38,400 nt of DNA from a bacterium (GTDB lineage Bacteria > Vulcanimicrobiota > Xenobia > Xenobiales > JADMJV01): assembly GCA_030149525.1 (NCBI GenBank), contig JASBRJ010000347.1:1-38400 (forward strand). Direction: 5' to 3'. Position numbers and translations under genes: made by a program. Below are positions 25,501 to 33,004 of the stretch, one piece after another (positions within the stretch are counted from its first letter, which is position 1; each line of letters starts with the position of its first letter). The notes under the pieces were generated by a model that did no database searches, had not been told where the DNA came from, and saw only the letters and a program-made list of their open reading frames with translations.

Positions 25501-26868
25501 GCTTTCGCTCGAACTCTTCGCCGGATGGGCGAATTGGAGCAGGCAGAATCGCACATCCAGGTCATGCTGGACAGACTCACGGGGGACAGCGAAGAGGCAC
25601 TCCTCAAGATCTCCGACCTCAAAGAGGAGATGGCTTTACTTCTGCTGGCGAGAAACAAGATTGAGGATGCGGAAAAGACCCTCAAGGAGTGCTTAGATAC
25701 CCGATCAAAGTTCCTTTCACCCAACTCCGAGGGTGTTTCCTCGGCCTTTGAGACCCTGGCCCGTATTCACCAGGCCGATGGTCGAGAAGTCACAGCATCG
25801 GCCCTGGCCGAGCGGGCTTTGGACGCATTGGAAGACGACGAAGAGCAAGTGGAAGGTCGCGCCACTGCGGTCGTGAGCCGGGCGCGAATTCAAATTCTGC
25901 TCTCCCGCATAGAATTAGAACAGGGAAGCCCTTCTACGGCTATCACTCATGCCAATATGGCTCTCAACCTTCTTCGTGACCTGCTGGGTGAGTCTCACCC
26001 CGATGTGGCCGAGTGTCTCCATCTGCTGGGCGAAATTGCCCAGGCCGAGCGGAAGCTGGAAAAAGCCGAGAGCTTTTACGAGGAGGCGCTCGGAAAGTGG
26101 GAAGCCTTCTTCGGCAGTTCTCATCAGTCGGTGTGCCGGGCCGTTAGCAGCCTGGCTCAACTGTACCAGCAGCAAGGCCGGCTGACGCTGGCCGAGCAAT
26201 ACCACCAGCGGAACTTGAATTCCCTGGAAGGTCGCTACGGCGCCGAAGACCCGATATTGGTTGCAACCTTGCTTGGACTCGGAAAGCTCTGTCGCTCACA
26301 AGGTAACGTAACCGAGGCGGAGGGCTATCTCAAACGCGCGGCTGAGATCCAAAGTGGCGTGGCCGGAGGTACCGATCTGCGGATGGCCGAGGTTCTTCAC
26401 ACCCTGGCCCTGGTTTATCAAGATCAAAGAAACTTCATCGCGGCCGAGGCGCTCATCAAGAAGGCTCGCGATCTTCGAGAAAAGCTCTCCGACGGCGACA
26501 CCTCCGAGATTGCCGAGTCCAACCTGGCGCTGGCTCGACTTTATCGAACCAGTGGCAAGAGCGTGGAGGCCGAACCCCTTTTGCGCTCCGTCCTGGAATG
26601 GCGGTCGGCGAGGTTGGGCGATGAACACCCTGAGGTGGCCTCGCTGTTAAGAGAGATGGCTGAGCTTTACGCCGATCAGGAAGAGTATCTCAAGGCCCAA
26701 TCACTGGTCAAAAAGGCCTTGGGAATTTACGGAGAGGCGCTCGGCCATCGCAACCTGGAGTTGGTGGGTCCGCTACGCCAGTTAGCCCGACTGCTGGATG
26801 CCTCGGGGGATACTGAGGAAGCCGAGAAGCAGCGTCGTTTGGCTGAAGAATTGATGGGGGCCGGGTAG
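19561..26868 (+). CDS. Giant tetratricopeptide-repeat protein (2,435 residues)
   Basis: An almost purely helical protein made of TPR-type helix pairs from end to end. In the C-terminal half the repeats are the 42-residue kinesin-light-chain type, with recurring cues such as A..L.KRAL.IR.ESLGDDHP.TA, ALLGESHPDVAECLHLLGE, and YQDQRNFIAAEALIKKA. The N-terminal half is more diverged but keeps the A-E-x-x-L pattern. By length this corresponds to dozens of repeats, that is, a very long protein-binding superhelix. No signal peptide, membrane segment or enzymatic domain is seen. The start is ATG 19561, with a perfect AGGAGGA (19544-19550) 10 nt upstream, much stronger than the site of the preceding gene. 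Its adjacency to the giant coiled-coil gene suggests joint expression and possibly direct interaction. It ends 12 bp from the convergent ChaN-like gene, with no terminator between them. Confidence 0.92.
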   Translation: MLLWDTFFDAGETQLENGKFGKAEKLLKSALGEANSFEPDDPRLLKTLLALIKVYQASERPKEAEPHLKRAESLIESTGSVSPQDQSLVVEALLEQLKFEEQDAKAESLLRERMVLIWQKAGEEHTDRLLESLLELSSSLRKSSGESEARAQLHKALAVAEDIHGEVSEGVDRVLQLLVDSYVNSGDYEHAEEYGRRRLEIQIALFGDDDPRLAPTLASLSFVVEKQRRMSDALPLIERASGIHGEKRTFYYLRFVEALLRSGAAAEALAKLITLEKVNVQGDLRGRYELLLLRAYQGVEDWSALQEQAEAVSEDITADPLTRLEAFVVRSEQASSKDEATIGPFLDEILDLDTEETDQHGDLLSRVAALARSAGRKDVSEKFYDRAIAARTKGLDTNDPQSVKVLYELGAIQEKRRLLPDAVASWEKSLEFLRRHNGQVDTPAEERRMRIALVERLADIYIRQRRWERAEQAWRSLVRSSPSASVEHAKGRIGLTIVYSGQDEYQKALDYLQSGETAGFDEAHSGRLVADQSFLLEVRNLVLLGRTEEAARKRDVRLSRRGGVEHCSISEVFASVFIAFHEKDSDRFVEDGRELIKARADELASEQLLLSEFYVLLAKHNARYYPPEPMPFDLSPLQALEKAIFWAIEANGDQDLTVAELYEEKAKAAVAESAWSQAESATRKSLELYELLKGPRSALLLSSLQRLGELQLGRGQLDEAVSALERALELARAHLKPQDLQVRELLRSLVEAHRRRGEFDDSEQYLNQLLGLYDRYEDLGVEGKLDDLMRGIRLLLGDDREHEEKLTEYLDEATELAIQRGAVAELSLAFCLGQKARLVGPREPDQAITLLRRQGSTLEQREEAVEFTSDQLLLGRLLLYRGQPKATLALLKRLTDDGENPLAKPEWRLEARILEARCFYLLQDFDSLGQQLDDLLISVEDETEPESRERAEVYSLKLELYHRRSDLIGDDEAAATYGELDRLVEAKDWSADTAKHEVRERRSWELARLSFETRQLSPEASVMRLEDQVNTLRDGADAYPSALADGLSYLAHLEEAVENHESANQHFLEARQLFESSGDGSSLARAWVVAGVGRTAEQLGQLESAVEAYREGIAGLEFHLGSWHKTLVPLYLGLGRLGRRMSDLEAAEAALHQADNIVRELGESLPIPLRSDVLRELAALYSEQKRTRGARDTWIRLREMWEDTGELIPTAWMEDFGLALVEDNAFAEALQFFLDTLPLRLDQGEDLELMKLYARWLEMTAVCEPVTLAKESAEHLLEVREVIATALGEEPKPESEIVWSRILVGFAQLHLAKLVDCADTVKDDLEKALELRESHLGPEATPVGDVLSLRAELAFAEEDLTTAENCLTRALNIVESNLGPDTWEVAEILLKLATVYFKKQRFSPTEAVLQRTLELCRALLADNDKRWIKVCHLRGKLSLELGRPAEAFGSLDRALTLCKKHLQPPGRSLLVASGRACLLTERSDRALELFTKAEAYFSTDAEEWDEETEDVKLALGELLLERGRFDEAQERLTKVLARQEQRFGYGDPNLGRVYRALGRTASGLGDLDTAEERLEVALALQEEELFTPLDLFEPLYELAALHREQGSEERACHILEENLDRARPSGRHEKVAKMAHLLAEAYEKRGVSGPAESSWRETIENLETALEVTGTEEAKLRIFRKLLEPLHRLASLLTSHRRYTAAEELTKKRLNYTEALKPAEATVAEVLFDLAELYRVQELFKEAGELHIKVLATRKKEFGEVAPEVAQSLRAMGQISLGENDTEHARAFLEKALVQQQEVLEEGHPETAETLFSLGDLALLEQNFEEAETSYRKALDILEGSYGEGNFRTAKAWTSLAKLFERKQQWSKAQPLLGRAVESVEAVLGPSHLEVADLLEKSGKVYLVSGAVEKVAEPLKRALQIRQESLGDDHPATARVLSLQGDHATLLGDLKTARRLYGKADNIISDFHGSDSHLRFPYRFAFARTLRRMGELEQAESHIQVMLDRLTGDSEEALLKISDLKEEMALLLLARNKIEDAEKTLKECLDTRSKFLSPNSEGVSSAFETLARIHQADGREVTASALAERALDALEDDEEQVEGRATAVVSRARIQILLSRIELEQGSPSTAITHANMALNLLRDLLGESHPDVAECLHLLGEIAQAERKLEKAESFYEEALGKWEAFFGSSHQSVCRAVSSLAQLYQQQGRLTLAEQYHQRNLNSLEGRYGAEDPILVATLLGLGKLCRSQGNVTEAEGYLKRAAEIQSGVAGGTDLRMAEVLHTLALVYQDQRNFIAAEALIKKARDLREKLSDGDTSEIAESNLALARLYRTSGKSVEAEPLLRSVLEWRSARLGDEHPEVASLLREMAELYADQEEYLKAQSLVKKALGIYGEALGHRNLELVGPLRQLARLLDASGDTEEAEKQRRLAEELMGAG

Positions 26869-26880
26869 AAGTCGGACCGG

Positions 26881-27654
26881 TTACTCCAGAGGTAGGGCGA
26901 AGACAATGTCGGGATTCCACTCGGCGTTTTCTTTAAAGCCCACTGTGAGAAGTTTCAACTGGGGAGCCCGTCTTCTCAATCTCAGGGGGATTCCAAACTC
27001 GTTGTAGAGATGCCCATGTCCTACCAGGACCACCAGAGTGTGACCAGGGTATTCCTGAGCGAGATGAGCCAGTCTAAAGCTCATATACTCATCCCAAAAG
27101 CATTGAACCAGGAAGAACGAATCGACCATCTCTTCAGGTGGCGGAGTGCCGTCGGGCATATGGTCGGCCACGATAGCTCTCATATGGTCACGATAAGCTG
27201 CCGGGCCCAGGAAGAATTCGCCCAGGGGGTCCAAAAGTGCCTGGGGCCCTTCTTTTTTTACGAGCCGAGCACGCGCGGGGTCGGGGCGTAGGGGCGCGAG
27301 GGTGTGACCGTTTTGTTGAGCCCAACGGAAAATCGGTTGATAAAGCTCAAAGGGGTGGCCCCACTGCGCTTCCCAGAACTTCTGAAAGCGTGGCAATTCC
27401 GGTTGGGAGAGTATCTCCTCGAGATCCACCTCAGCCAACTCATTGAACATCTCGCACACTACGACCAGGGGTTTTTCCTGAGTTTCTGCTAGAAGCTCAA
27501 GAACAGCCAGTTGTCCCTCATGATCGGCCTTTGAGTTGTGACTTTCGCCAAGAAAGATGACTTCCGCCTCACTCGCTCGCTCGAGGAACCCAGGTTGGGG
27601 GACAGCCCAGACTGGGAGGGTGAGGAGAAGTAGTAGGAGCGCGTAAGCTCTCAT
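26881..27654 (-). CDS. ChaN-like secreted protein (Tiki/haem-binding superfamily)
   Basis: A 257-residue protein with an N-terminal signal peptide (MRAYALLLLLLTLPVWA) and a ChaN-type domain: VIFLGESHNSKADHEGQL near residue 35 carries the GExH motif, and near the C-terminus VVLVGHGHLYNEFGIPLRLRRR is the second conserved block. ChaN proteins are linked to haem or iron uptake; the related Tiki enzymes are metalloproteases. I cannot choose between these roles. The start at 27654 is fixed by the signal peptide and by an ATGA overlap with the trmJ stop, which indicates translational coupling. It is the last gene of a leftward block of three. Confidence 0.83.
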   Translation of the reverse strand: MRAYALLLLLLTLPVWAVPQPGFLERASEAEVIFLGESHNSKADHEGQLAVLELLAETQEKPLVVVCEMFNELAEVDLEEILSQPELPRFQKFWEAQWGHPFELYQPIFRWAQQNGHTLAPLRPDPARARLVKKEGPQALLDPLGEFFLGPAAYRDHMRAIVADHMPDGTPPPEEMVDSFFLVQCFWDEYMSFRLAHLAQEYPGHTLVVLVGHGHLYNEFGIPLRLRRRAPQLKLLTVGFKENAEWNPDIVFALPLE

Positions 27655-28397
27655 TGAGGATGGTCCAGTCGATAGTTGAGTTGTTTGAGCATGCCCAGAA
27701 GCAGTTTGACTTCCCAATTTTGAAGTTTGCTGCGCGCCGCGATTCGCTCAAGCTTTACCACTTCTTCTTCCAACGAGGAGCGGTGGCGAGGATAGCCGAC
27801 CCTCTCCAGAGTTTCACTCGCCTGGCGTAAGAGGTTTTTCAAGATTTCCGGCTCGGCCAGTTCTTCATGATGATTTTTGGGATCGGTGGAACGCGGTTGA
27901 GAGTTTCGGCGCCCGATCACCTCATAAAGTGTGGTGGTCACGGCATGGGCCAGGTTCAGACTGCCGTCTTCGGCCACCACAGGGATCTCCGCCGAGACGT
28001 GGCAGCAAGCCAGATGCTTGTTGGCAAGGCCGCTTTCTTCGTTGCCGAAAACATAAGCGATACGGCCGTTGGGACCCTGGTTGGGCAGAACGTCCTCTAC
28101 AATCTGGGGTAGTGTGTAATGCTTATGGCGACTCTTGCCGTCTCTCCTGGAAAGAGCCACCGCGAAACTCACGTCTTCGAGTGCTTCCGACAACTCGTCA
28201 TAAACAGTGATATTGTCGAAGAGTCGCTTGCCGTAGCAGGCCCACTTTTTGGTTTCTTCATCCATCTCGCACTGAGGGCTCACCAGTCGGAAGCCGGTCA
28301 GTCCGAAGGCGGCGGCACTGCGGGCCACCGAGCCTATATTGGCCGGGCCCATGGTCTCCACCAAGACCACTACGGGTTCAAGATGATGGCTAGTCAT
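27651..28397 (-). CDS. trmJ: tRNA (cytidine/uridine-2'-O-)-methyltransferase, TrmJ-like (SpoU family)
   Basis: A 248-residue SPOUT-class methyltransferase. Motif 1 is NIGSVARSAAAFG near residue 20 (PANIGSVAR). Motif 2 is VFGNEESGL near 115, and motif 3 is AEDGSLNLAHAVTTTLYE near 142-160, which together form the trefoil-knot S-adenosylmethionine site. The C-terminal extension, with LERVGYPRHRSSLEEEVVKLERIAARSKLQ in parts, matches the TrmJ type, which methylates position 32 of tRNA. I chose ATG 28397, which overlaps the upstream gene by 8 nt and matches family length. An in-frame start at 28451 would add 18 unrelated residues. It is coupled downstream to the ChaN-like gene by a 4-nt overlap. 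Confidence 0.92.
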   Translation of the reverse strand: MTSHHLEPVVVLVETMGPANIGSVARSAAAFGLTGFRLVSPQCEMDEETKKWACYGKRLFDNITVYDELSEALEDVSFAVALSRRDGKSRHKHYTLPQIVEDVLPNQGPNGRIAYVFGNEESGLANKHLACCHVSAEIPVVAEDGSLNLAHAVTTTLYEVIGRRNSQPRSTDPKNHHEELAEPEILKNLLRQASETLERVGYPRHRSSLEEEVVKLERIAARSKLQNWEVKLLLGMLKQLNYRLDHPQ

Positions 28398-28734
28398 AGT
28401 CGGGGGGAGGAATGGGCGGTCCGGAACGCTTGGGCATGAGGTCTTCCACACTTTGGCGGAGGTGTTCCCGGGTGGACTCGTGCTCTTCCTTCACTTTCTG
28501 GATCTGTTGGGTGAGGTAGTTGGCTTCTTCTACTCGATCTTGAAACGATTCATCGCACATTTTGTCGGTGCCGTAGGCCGCCAGAACTCGATGACCCAGA
28601 TCGAGAAGGCAGCGTTCTCGACGATCTTCCAACTGCTTGAGAGTAGAGGAGAGCTTCTGAACTTCAACTGTTTCTTTGGCTCGGCTCTTGATGAAGTCGA
28701 GTCCTTTTTTGGCGGAGTCTCCGAGGCGGTCCAT
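28390..28734 (-). CDS. Small helical protein of unknown function
   Basis: A 114-residue protein that begins MDRLGDSAKKGLDFIK, possibly a short amphipathic helix. A charged coiled-coil region follows (residues 25-50 and 65-98), and it ends with a Pro-rich tail PPIPPPDYD. Two cysteines (C42, C60) are present but no metal motif. AAGGA lies 9-10 nt before the ATG. It is first in the leftward block with trmJ and the ChaN-like gene, and its last codons overlap the trmJ start by 8 nt. I do not recognise the family. Confidence 0.75.
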   Translation of the reverse strand: MDRLGDSAKKGLDFIKSRAKETVEVQKLSSTLKQLEDRRERCLLDLGHRVLAAYGTDKMCDESFQDRVEEANYLTQQIQKVKEEHESTREHLRQSVEDLMPKRSGPPIPPPDYD

Positions 28735-28855
28735 GATTTAAGTCCTTGTCCGAAAAGGTAGCGAACGACCGGTCCCAAAATGGTTGAGTCGAACTTGATG
28801 GTGATCCTCGTTAGGCACTGAAGGTTGGGAAACCTGCGATACGGCAGAGTGTGAG

Positions 28856-29356
28856 ATGATCGAGAGCGACAACAAAGAGTTGATAGTCGATTTGAATTCT
28901 GTGGCTGAGACCGAGCGGCTTTGTCAGATCCTTGGTTCGGTTCTAGAGCCGGGCTCATTCCTCGCTTTGTGTGGAGATCTCGGTGCCGGCAAGACAACCT
29001 TCACCAGAGCCATGACGGTGGCTTTGGGGTGTCGAAAACTCGCTACCAGCCCTACTTTCAGTCTGTTTCAAAAGTATGACGGTGGTCGCTTGCCCGTATT
29101 CCATGCCGATTTATACCGCCTCGGCTCTGAGGACGAGTTGTGGGAGTTGGGCTGGGATGAAGTCTTGGAAGAGTACGCCGACGGTCTGGTTATCGTTGAG
29201 TGGGCCGACAAGTTTGAAGAGTCCTGGCCTAGCGATGTTTTGCGTATGAGCTTTTCTTACGGGGTTGATGAGGAGCAGCGGCGGGTGGAGATGACCGCCT
29301 TCGGTGAGAGAGCGACGTCGACTCTACTGGCTCTGGAGAAAGGTTGGACAGCATGA
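28856..29356 (+). CDS. tsaE: tRNA threonylcarbamoyladenosine biosynthesis ATPase TsaE
   Basis: A 166-residue P-loop ATPase, the TsaE subunit that recycles the TsaB-TsaD complex during t6A37 synthesis on ANN-decoding tRNAs. The Walker A motif is GDLGAGKTT at residues 40-48. SPTFSLFQKY follows (switch region), then FHADLYRLGSEDELWELG (Asp-Tyr-Arg motif) and IVEWADKF (Walker B-like). Length matches the family. ATG 28856 has only a weak upstream GAG. It is the first gene of a four-gene overlapping operon, and its stop overlaps the tsaB ATG by 4 nt. Confidence 0.95.
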   Translation: MIESDNKELIVDLNSVAETERLCQILGSVLEPGSFLALCGDLGAGKTTFTRAMTVALGCRKLATSPTFSLFQKYDGGRLPVFHADLYRLGSEDELWELGWDEVLEEYADGLVIVEWADKFEESWPSDVLRMSFSYGVDEEQRRVEMTAFGERATSTLLALEKGWTA

Positions 29357-30054
29357 CTGAGGCCGTCCTCGCTCTCGATTGTTCGGGAGACACTTATTCC
29401 GTTGGATTATTGGTGGAGGGGAGGCATCAGACCAGCATCGACGGTTTGAAGGCCCGGGCGGCGCTGCGGGATTTGCCCGGTCACGCCGCTTATCTCTTGA
29501 AGAATAGCGGATTGAACTATGAGTCGCTGGTGGCAGTGGGGGTAACCCGTGGACCGGGCTCTTTCACCGGTGTTCGGCTGGGGGTGACTCTGGCCAAGAC
29601 GATTGCCATGACCGCAGGCTGTGGAATTGCAGCTTTCGATACGCTTTCCGTTATGGCCGCAGGGTTTGCCGAAGGATACCACCGAGGGCAGGTGGCTGTG
29701 GCCATAGATGCCCGTCGAAAAGAGTTATATTGTGCTGTTTTTGATTTTGCCGAGCTTGAAACTGTGGTCAAGACCGATGTGCGAACGCCTGCTGATTTTG
29801 GGGCGTTGTTGGGGGAGTGTTCTGAGTTGAAGGTGCTTGTGGGTTCCGGCTTTCAGGCTTATCCGAGTCTTGTTCCCACTGGTTTCGCTGGACTTTTGGG
29901 TGGAGGGAAGCGGTTGTCTCAACCGCCGGTGGTCACCCTCTGCGAAATGACTTATCAAGCCTGGAAGAACGGGCAACTGCAGCCGTGGGGCGAGGTTGTC
30001 CCTGAATACCACCGCCAGGCCGACATCCAGGTATCGGTGAAGCCGCTTGTTTAA
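29353..30054 (+). CDS. tsaB: t6A synthesis complex subunit TsaB
   Basis: A 233-residue ASKHA-fold protein, the inactive TsaD paralogue that dimerises with TsaD and is required for t6A synthesis. Family cues are LALDCSGDTYSVGL at the N-terminus, VGVTRGPGSFTGVRLGVTLAK near residue 60, and AIDARRKELYCAVFD near 120. ATG 29353 overlaps the tsaE stop as ATGA. A TTG nine bases earlier (29344) would add three residues and is the only rival start. The 3' end overlaps the rimI TTG by 8 nt. Confidence 0.94.
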   Translation: MTEAVLALDCSGDTYSVGLLVEGRHQTSIDGLKARAALRDLPGHAAYLLKNSGLNYESLVAVGVTRGPGSFTGVRLGVTLAKTIAMTAGCGIAAFDTLSVMAAGFAEGYHRGQVAVAIDARRKELYCAVFDFAELETVVKTDVRTPADFGALLGECSELKVLVGSGFQAYPSLVPTGFAGLLGGGKRLSQPPVVTLCEMTYQAWKNGQLQPWGEVVPEYHRQADIQVSVKPLV

Positions 30055-30553
30055 GGTGGAGCGGGCCGTGGCTGCCGATATCGAGCGAGTGCGGGAGCTT
30101 GAGACCGAAGCTTTCGGCTTTACCTGGGATCAGGAGACCTTTCTTAAAGAGTTGACCCGGCCGAACGGAGCCACGGTGGTGGCGCGTTCCGCTGAAGGAG
30201 TGGTGGGTTCGGCACTTCTGGTGTGGGCCGCAGGAGAGGTTCAGTTGAACTCCATTGTTTTGGACCCGGCGGTTCGTGGACGGGGCCTTTCCCGCCCCTT
30301 TCTCGGCACCATGATGCGGTGGCTCCAAGAAGAACAGTTCGACTGGTTCACCCTGGAAGTGAAGTGGCGAAATGAACCGGCTCACCGGCTTTATCGTCAT
30401 TTTGGATTTGTCACCACCGCCTGTCGTCCCCGTTATTACTCGGATGGCCAAGACGCTCGGATTATGTGGGCCGGCCATCTCCAATCGCCTCATTTTAGGC
30501 GGTTATTGGGCGGCGAGGACTTACCAGAGGAAACCTTGAGGAGGGTTGGATGA
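30047..30553 (+). CDS. rimI: GNAT acetyltransferase, RimI-like
   Basis: A 168-residue GNAT-fold protein. The acetyl-CoA loop is VRGRGLSRP near residue 80 (R-x-x-G-x-G/A type). LEVKWRNEPAHRLYRHFGF is the family's C-terminal block, with the N..A..LY...GF signature. RimI acetylates the N-terminus of ribosomal protein S18, and its gene often lies between tsaB and tsaD, as here. The start is most likely TTG 30047, overlapping the tsaB stop; GTG 30056 is possible. The stop overlaps the tsaD ATG (ATGA). About 20 residues extend past the usual end. The true substrate is not provable from sequence. Confidence 0.88.
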   Translation: MFKVERAVAADIERVRELETEAFGFTWDQETFLKELTRPNGATVVARSAEGVVGSALLVWAAGEVQLNSIVLDPAVRGRGLSRPFLGTMMRWLQEEQFDWFTLEVKWRNEPAHRLYRHFGFVTTACRPRYYSDGQDARIMWAGHLQSPHFRRLLGGEDLPEETLRRVG

Positions 30554-31560
30554 GTCATCTTTTGGCTATCGAGAGTTCGTGTGACGAGACGTCGCTTGCT
30601 GTGTTGGAAGAAGGCCAACTCAAGGCGCTCACCATTTCCAGTCAGATAGAATTTCATCGCCCCTATGGCGGCGTGGTGCCCGAGTTGGCCAGCAGACATC
30701 ATCTGGAAGTGATTCATCCATTGCTTGAGGAGACTCTGGAGAAGGCGGGTATCGGCCTTAGCGACATCAGTGAGATCGCGGTCACCAAGGGTCCGGGTCT
30801 GTCCGGGTCGCTTTTAGTGGGGGTTGCGGTGGCCAAGATGTTGGGTGCTCTTTTGGATGTGCCGGTGCTTGGCGTGAACCACATGGAGGGACATCTTTAT
30901 AGCGTGCGGTTAGAGCACGATGTTCCGTGTCCGTTTATGTGTCTTGTGTGTTCCGGCGGTCACACTCAGATTGTTCATGTGGTGGAAGAAGGCCAGCATG
31001 TGATCCTCGGGGAGACTCGCGACGATGCAGCAGGGGAAGCGTTCGACAAGGTGGCCAAGATGGTGGGGTTGCCTTACCCGGGAGGGCCCGTGATCGACAA
31101 GATGGCGAAGGCCGGTGGCGACAAAGAAGCGGTGGATTTCCCTCGACCCATGCTCAACAAGGGCTACGAATTCAGTTTTTCCGGCTTGAAGACGGCGGTT
31201 CGCAGGGAATGGTTGGAGAGGGAACAGAACCCCGACGCTCTCCCCGATATCATCGCCTCTTTCCAGGAAGCCGTGGTGGATGTCCTGGTGCAAAAGCTTG
31301 TGAGGGCCGGGCGTAAGAACGGTGTTTCTCGCCTATGCGTGGTGGGGGGTGTGGCCTGTAATTCACGATTGCGTGAGAAACTGCAGGAGCGCGCTGCTGT
31401 CGACGGTTTCGAGTTGTACTTTCCCAAGCCGCTATTCTGCACCGACAACGCGGCCATGATCGGACGGGCTGCCTGGGACCTTCGAAAACATCTGTTAGCT
31501 GAGGCCGGGCCGGCACTCGATGTTGAGGTGAGCCTCGACATGATGCGGGTTAACGGCTGA
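30550..31560 (+). CDS. tsaD: tRNA N6-adenosine threonylcarbamoyltransferase TsaD
   Basis: A 336-residue catalytic subunit that transfers the threonylcarbamoyl group to A37 of tRNA. It has the ASKHA ATP-binding elements: AIESSCDETSLAVL, VTKGPGLSGSLLVG, NHMEGHLYS with metal ligands H111 and H115, LVCSGGHTQIV, and FSFSGLKTAV, then VVGGVACNSRLRE near 265. CTDNAAMIG near the end carries the metal-ligand aspartate. Length and motif positions match E. coli TsaD closely. ATG 30550 overlaps rimI as ATGA. The 3' end overlaps the convergent EthA-like gene by 11 bp, an unusual arrangement for an essential gene. Confidence 0.97.
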   Translation: MSHLLAIESSCDETSLAVLEEGQLKALTISSQIEFHRPYGGVVPELASRHHLEVIHPLLEETLEKAGIGLSDISEIAVTKGPGLSGSLLVGVAVAKMLGALLDVPVLGVNHMEGHLYSVRLEHDVPCPFMCLVCSGGHTQIVHVVEEGQHVILGETRDDAAGEAFDKVAKMVGLPYPGGPVIDKMAKAGGDKEAVDFPRPMLNKGYEFSFSGLKTAVRREWLEREQNPDALPDIIASFQEAVVDVLVQKLVRAGRKNGVSRLCVVGGVACNSRLREKLQERAAVDGFELYFPKPLFCTDNAAMIGRAAWDLRKHLLAEAGPALDVEVSLDMMRVNG

Positions 31561-33004
31561 ACTTGAGGGTGCCGTCGTCCAGGCGGGCAAAGTTGGTCTG
31601 AAGAATGTCGTGCAGATAGCTCTGGTGGAGTTTCCAGGGGCTTTTGTTTCCTTGTTTGGGGAGAATGTGGGCCGAGCGCTGGAAGTAGCCTGAGTTGAAG
31701 TCGATCAGCTCTTCCGGTTGGATCTCTGAATCTCCGAGTTGGGGCCGACATACCATGAAACTGTTCTCTTCCATGAAGTTGAGAAGTCGGCAAAGATACC
31801 TCGAGATGAGGTCGCATTTCAAGGTCCACGACATATTCGTATAGCCCAAGGAAATGGCGCAGTTGGGAACGCCGTCGAGCATGGTGCCCTTGTAGACCAT
31901 GTGCTCCGAAGCTTTGATGGGTTCTCCGTCGACGGTGATTTGGGCGGCTCCGAAGAGTTGGAGTTTGAGTCCTGTGGCGGTGATGATGATATCGGCGGGG
32001 ATATTCTGGGCCGATTGGGTTTCGATGCCCGACTCATGACAGGTCTTGATCTGGTCGGTGACGATTCTCGCTCGACCCTGTTTGAGGGCCTGGGCTAATT
32101 CGCCGTCGGAGTCCACGCACAGTCTTTGTTCCCAGGGGTTGTATCTTGGGTTGAAATGTTTCTCGGCAAACTTTTTCCCAAACAGTTGCTCCCACGGTTT
32201 GGTGAGGAGTCGACGCAAGAACTGAGGGAAGCGCCGGGCCAACTTGAACACGAGAGTTTGGTAGAAAACGCCTTTCCAGCGGAGCAACCATGCGGCGATG
32301 GGGAAGGGGAGGTATTTTTTGAGTCTGACGGCCCAGGGGTCTTGAGAGGGGACTTCTGAGACGTATGTAGGCGAGCGTTGAAGCATGGTAACCAGTTTGG
32401 CTTTCTCGGCGAGGGCCGGAACCAGAGTGACGGCGGTGGCTCCGCTCCCGATGACCACCACTTCTTTGTCGGTGTAGTCGAGGGTCTCAGGCCAATGTTG
32501 GGGATGGATGACCGGGCCTCGGAAAGTATGGAGCCCGGGGATGTCCGGTTGGTGGCCTCGTTGATAATCGTAGTAGCCGGTGCAGAGCCAAAGAAATCGA
32601 CAGGTCCATTCTTCCTTCCTGTCGTTGTTTTCGATGGTCACCGTCCACAGTTTCTGCCGGCTGTCCCATGAGGCGTCCAGCAGTCGGTGTTGATAACGTA
32701 TAAAGCGATCAAGGTCGTGCTTTTTGATGGTGTGGTTGATGTAGCTGCGAATGGTCTCTCCGTGGGCCACGGAATCGGTACCGTCCCACGGCTCGAAAGG
32801 GAAACCGAAGGTATACATGTCGGAGTCGGAGCGAACGCCGGGATAACGAAAGAGGTCCCAGGTGCCTCCCGATCTCTCTCGTGCTTCGACAACCAGAAAC
32901 CTCTGGTCAGGGCATGAGTTCTTCAATCGGAAGGCCGCTGAGACCCCGGAAAGTCCGGCTCCAACGACTAAAACATCGAGACTATTCGCCCTTGGCTTCG
33001 GAAT
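31550..33004 (-). CDS. EthA-like Baeyer-Villiger flavin monooxygenase, non-standard start
   Basis: A class-B flavoprotein monooxygenase closely resembling EthA of mycobacteria. The FAD motif is GAGLSG. GTWDLFRYPGVRSDSDMYT follows, then the Baeyer-Villiger fingerprint FRGPVIHPQHWP (FxGxxxHxxxWP) and the NADPH motif GSGATA, then ADIIITATGLKLQLFG and LPKQG near the C-terminus. It should oxidise ketones or thioethers using NADPH and oxygen. The only TTG/GTG/ATG at the N-terminus in frame is TTG 32926, which would cut away the FAD motif. The motif lies upstream in an open frame with no standard start before a TGA at 33046. I place the start at ATT 33004 because GGAGG sits 9 nt before it and the length (484 residues) then matches EthA. 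An ACG at 33007 is the alternative. It overlaps the upstream gene by 23 nt. Confidence 0.87.
   Translation of the reverse strand: MPKPRANSLDVLVVGAGLSGVSAAFRLKNSCPDQRFLVVEARERSGGTWDLFRYPGVRSDSDMYTFGFPFEPWDGTDSVAHGETIRSYINHTIKKHDLDRFIRYQHRLLDASWDSRQKLWTVTIENNDRKEEWTCRFLWLCTGYYDYQRGHQPDIPGLHTFRGPVIHPQHWPETLDYTDKEVVVIGSGATAVTLVPALAEKAKLVTMLQRSPTYVSEVPSQDPWAVRLKKYLPFPIAAWLLRWKGVFYQTLVFKLARRFPQFLRRLLTKPWEQLFGKKFAEKHFNPRYNPWEQRLCVDSDGELAQALKQGRARIVTDQIKTCHESGIETQSAQNIPADIIITATGLKLQLFGAAQITVDGEPIKASEHMVYKGTMLDGVPNCAISLGYTNMSWTLKCDLISRYLCRLLNFMEENSFMVCRPQLGDSEIQPEELIDFNSGYFQRSAHILPKQGNKSPWKLHQSYLHDILQTNFARLDDGTLKFSR

Noticed and set aside
26881-27717. Longer version of the ChaN-like protein starting at 27717
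   Set aside because: The signal peptide begins at 27654, where ATG overlaps the trmJ stop; the extra residues are a polar stretch before the signal sequence.
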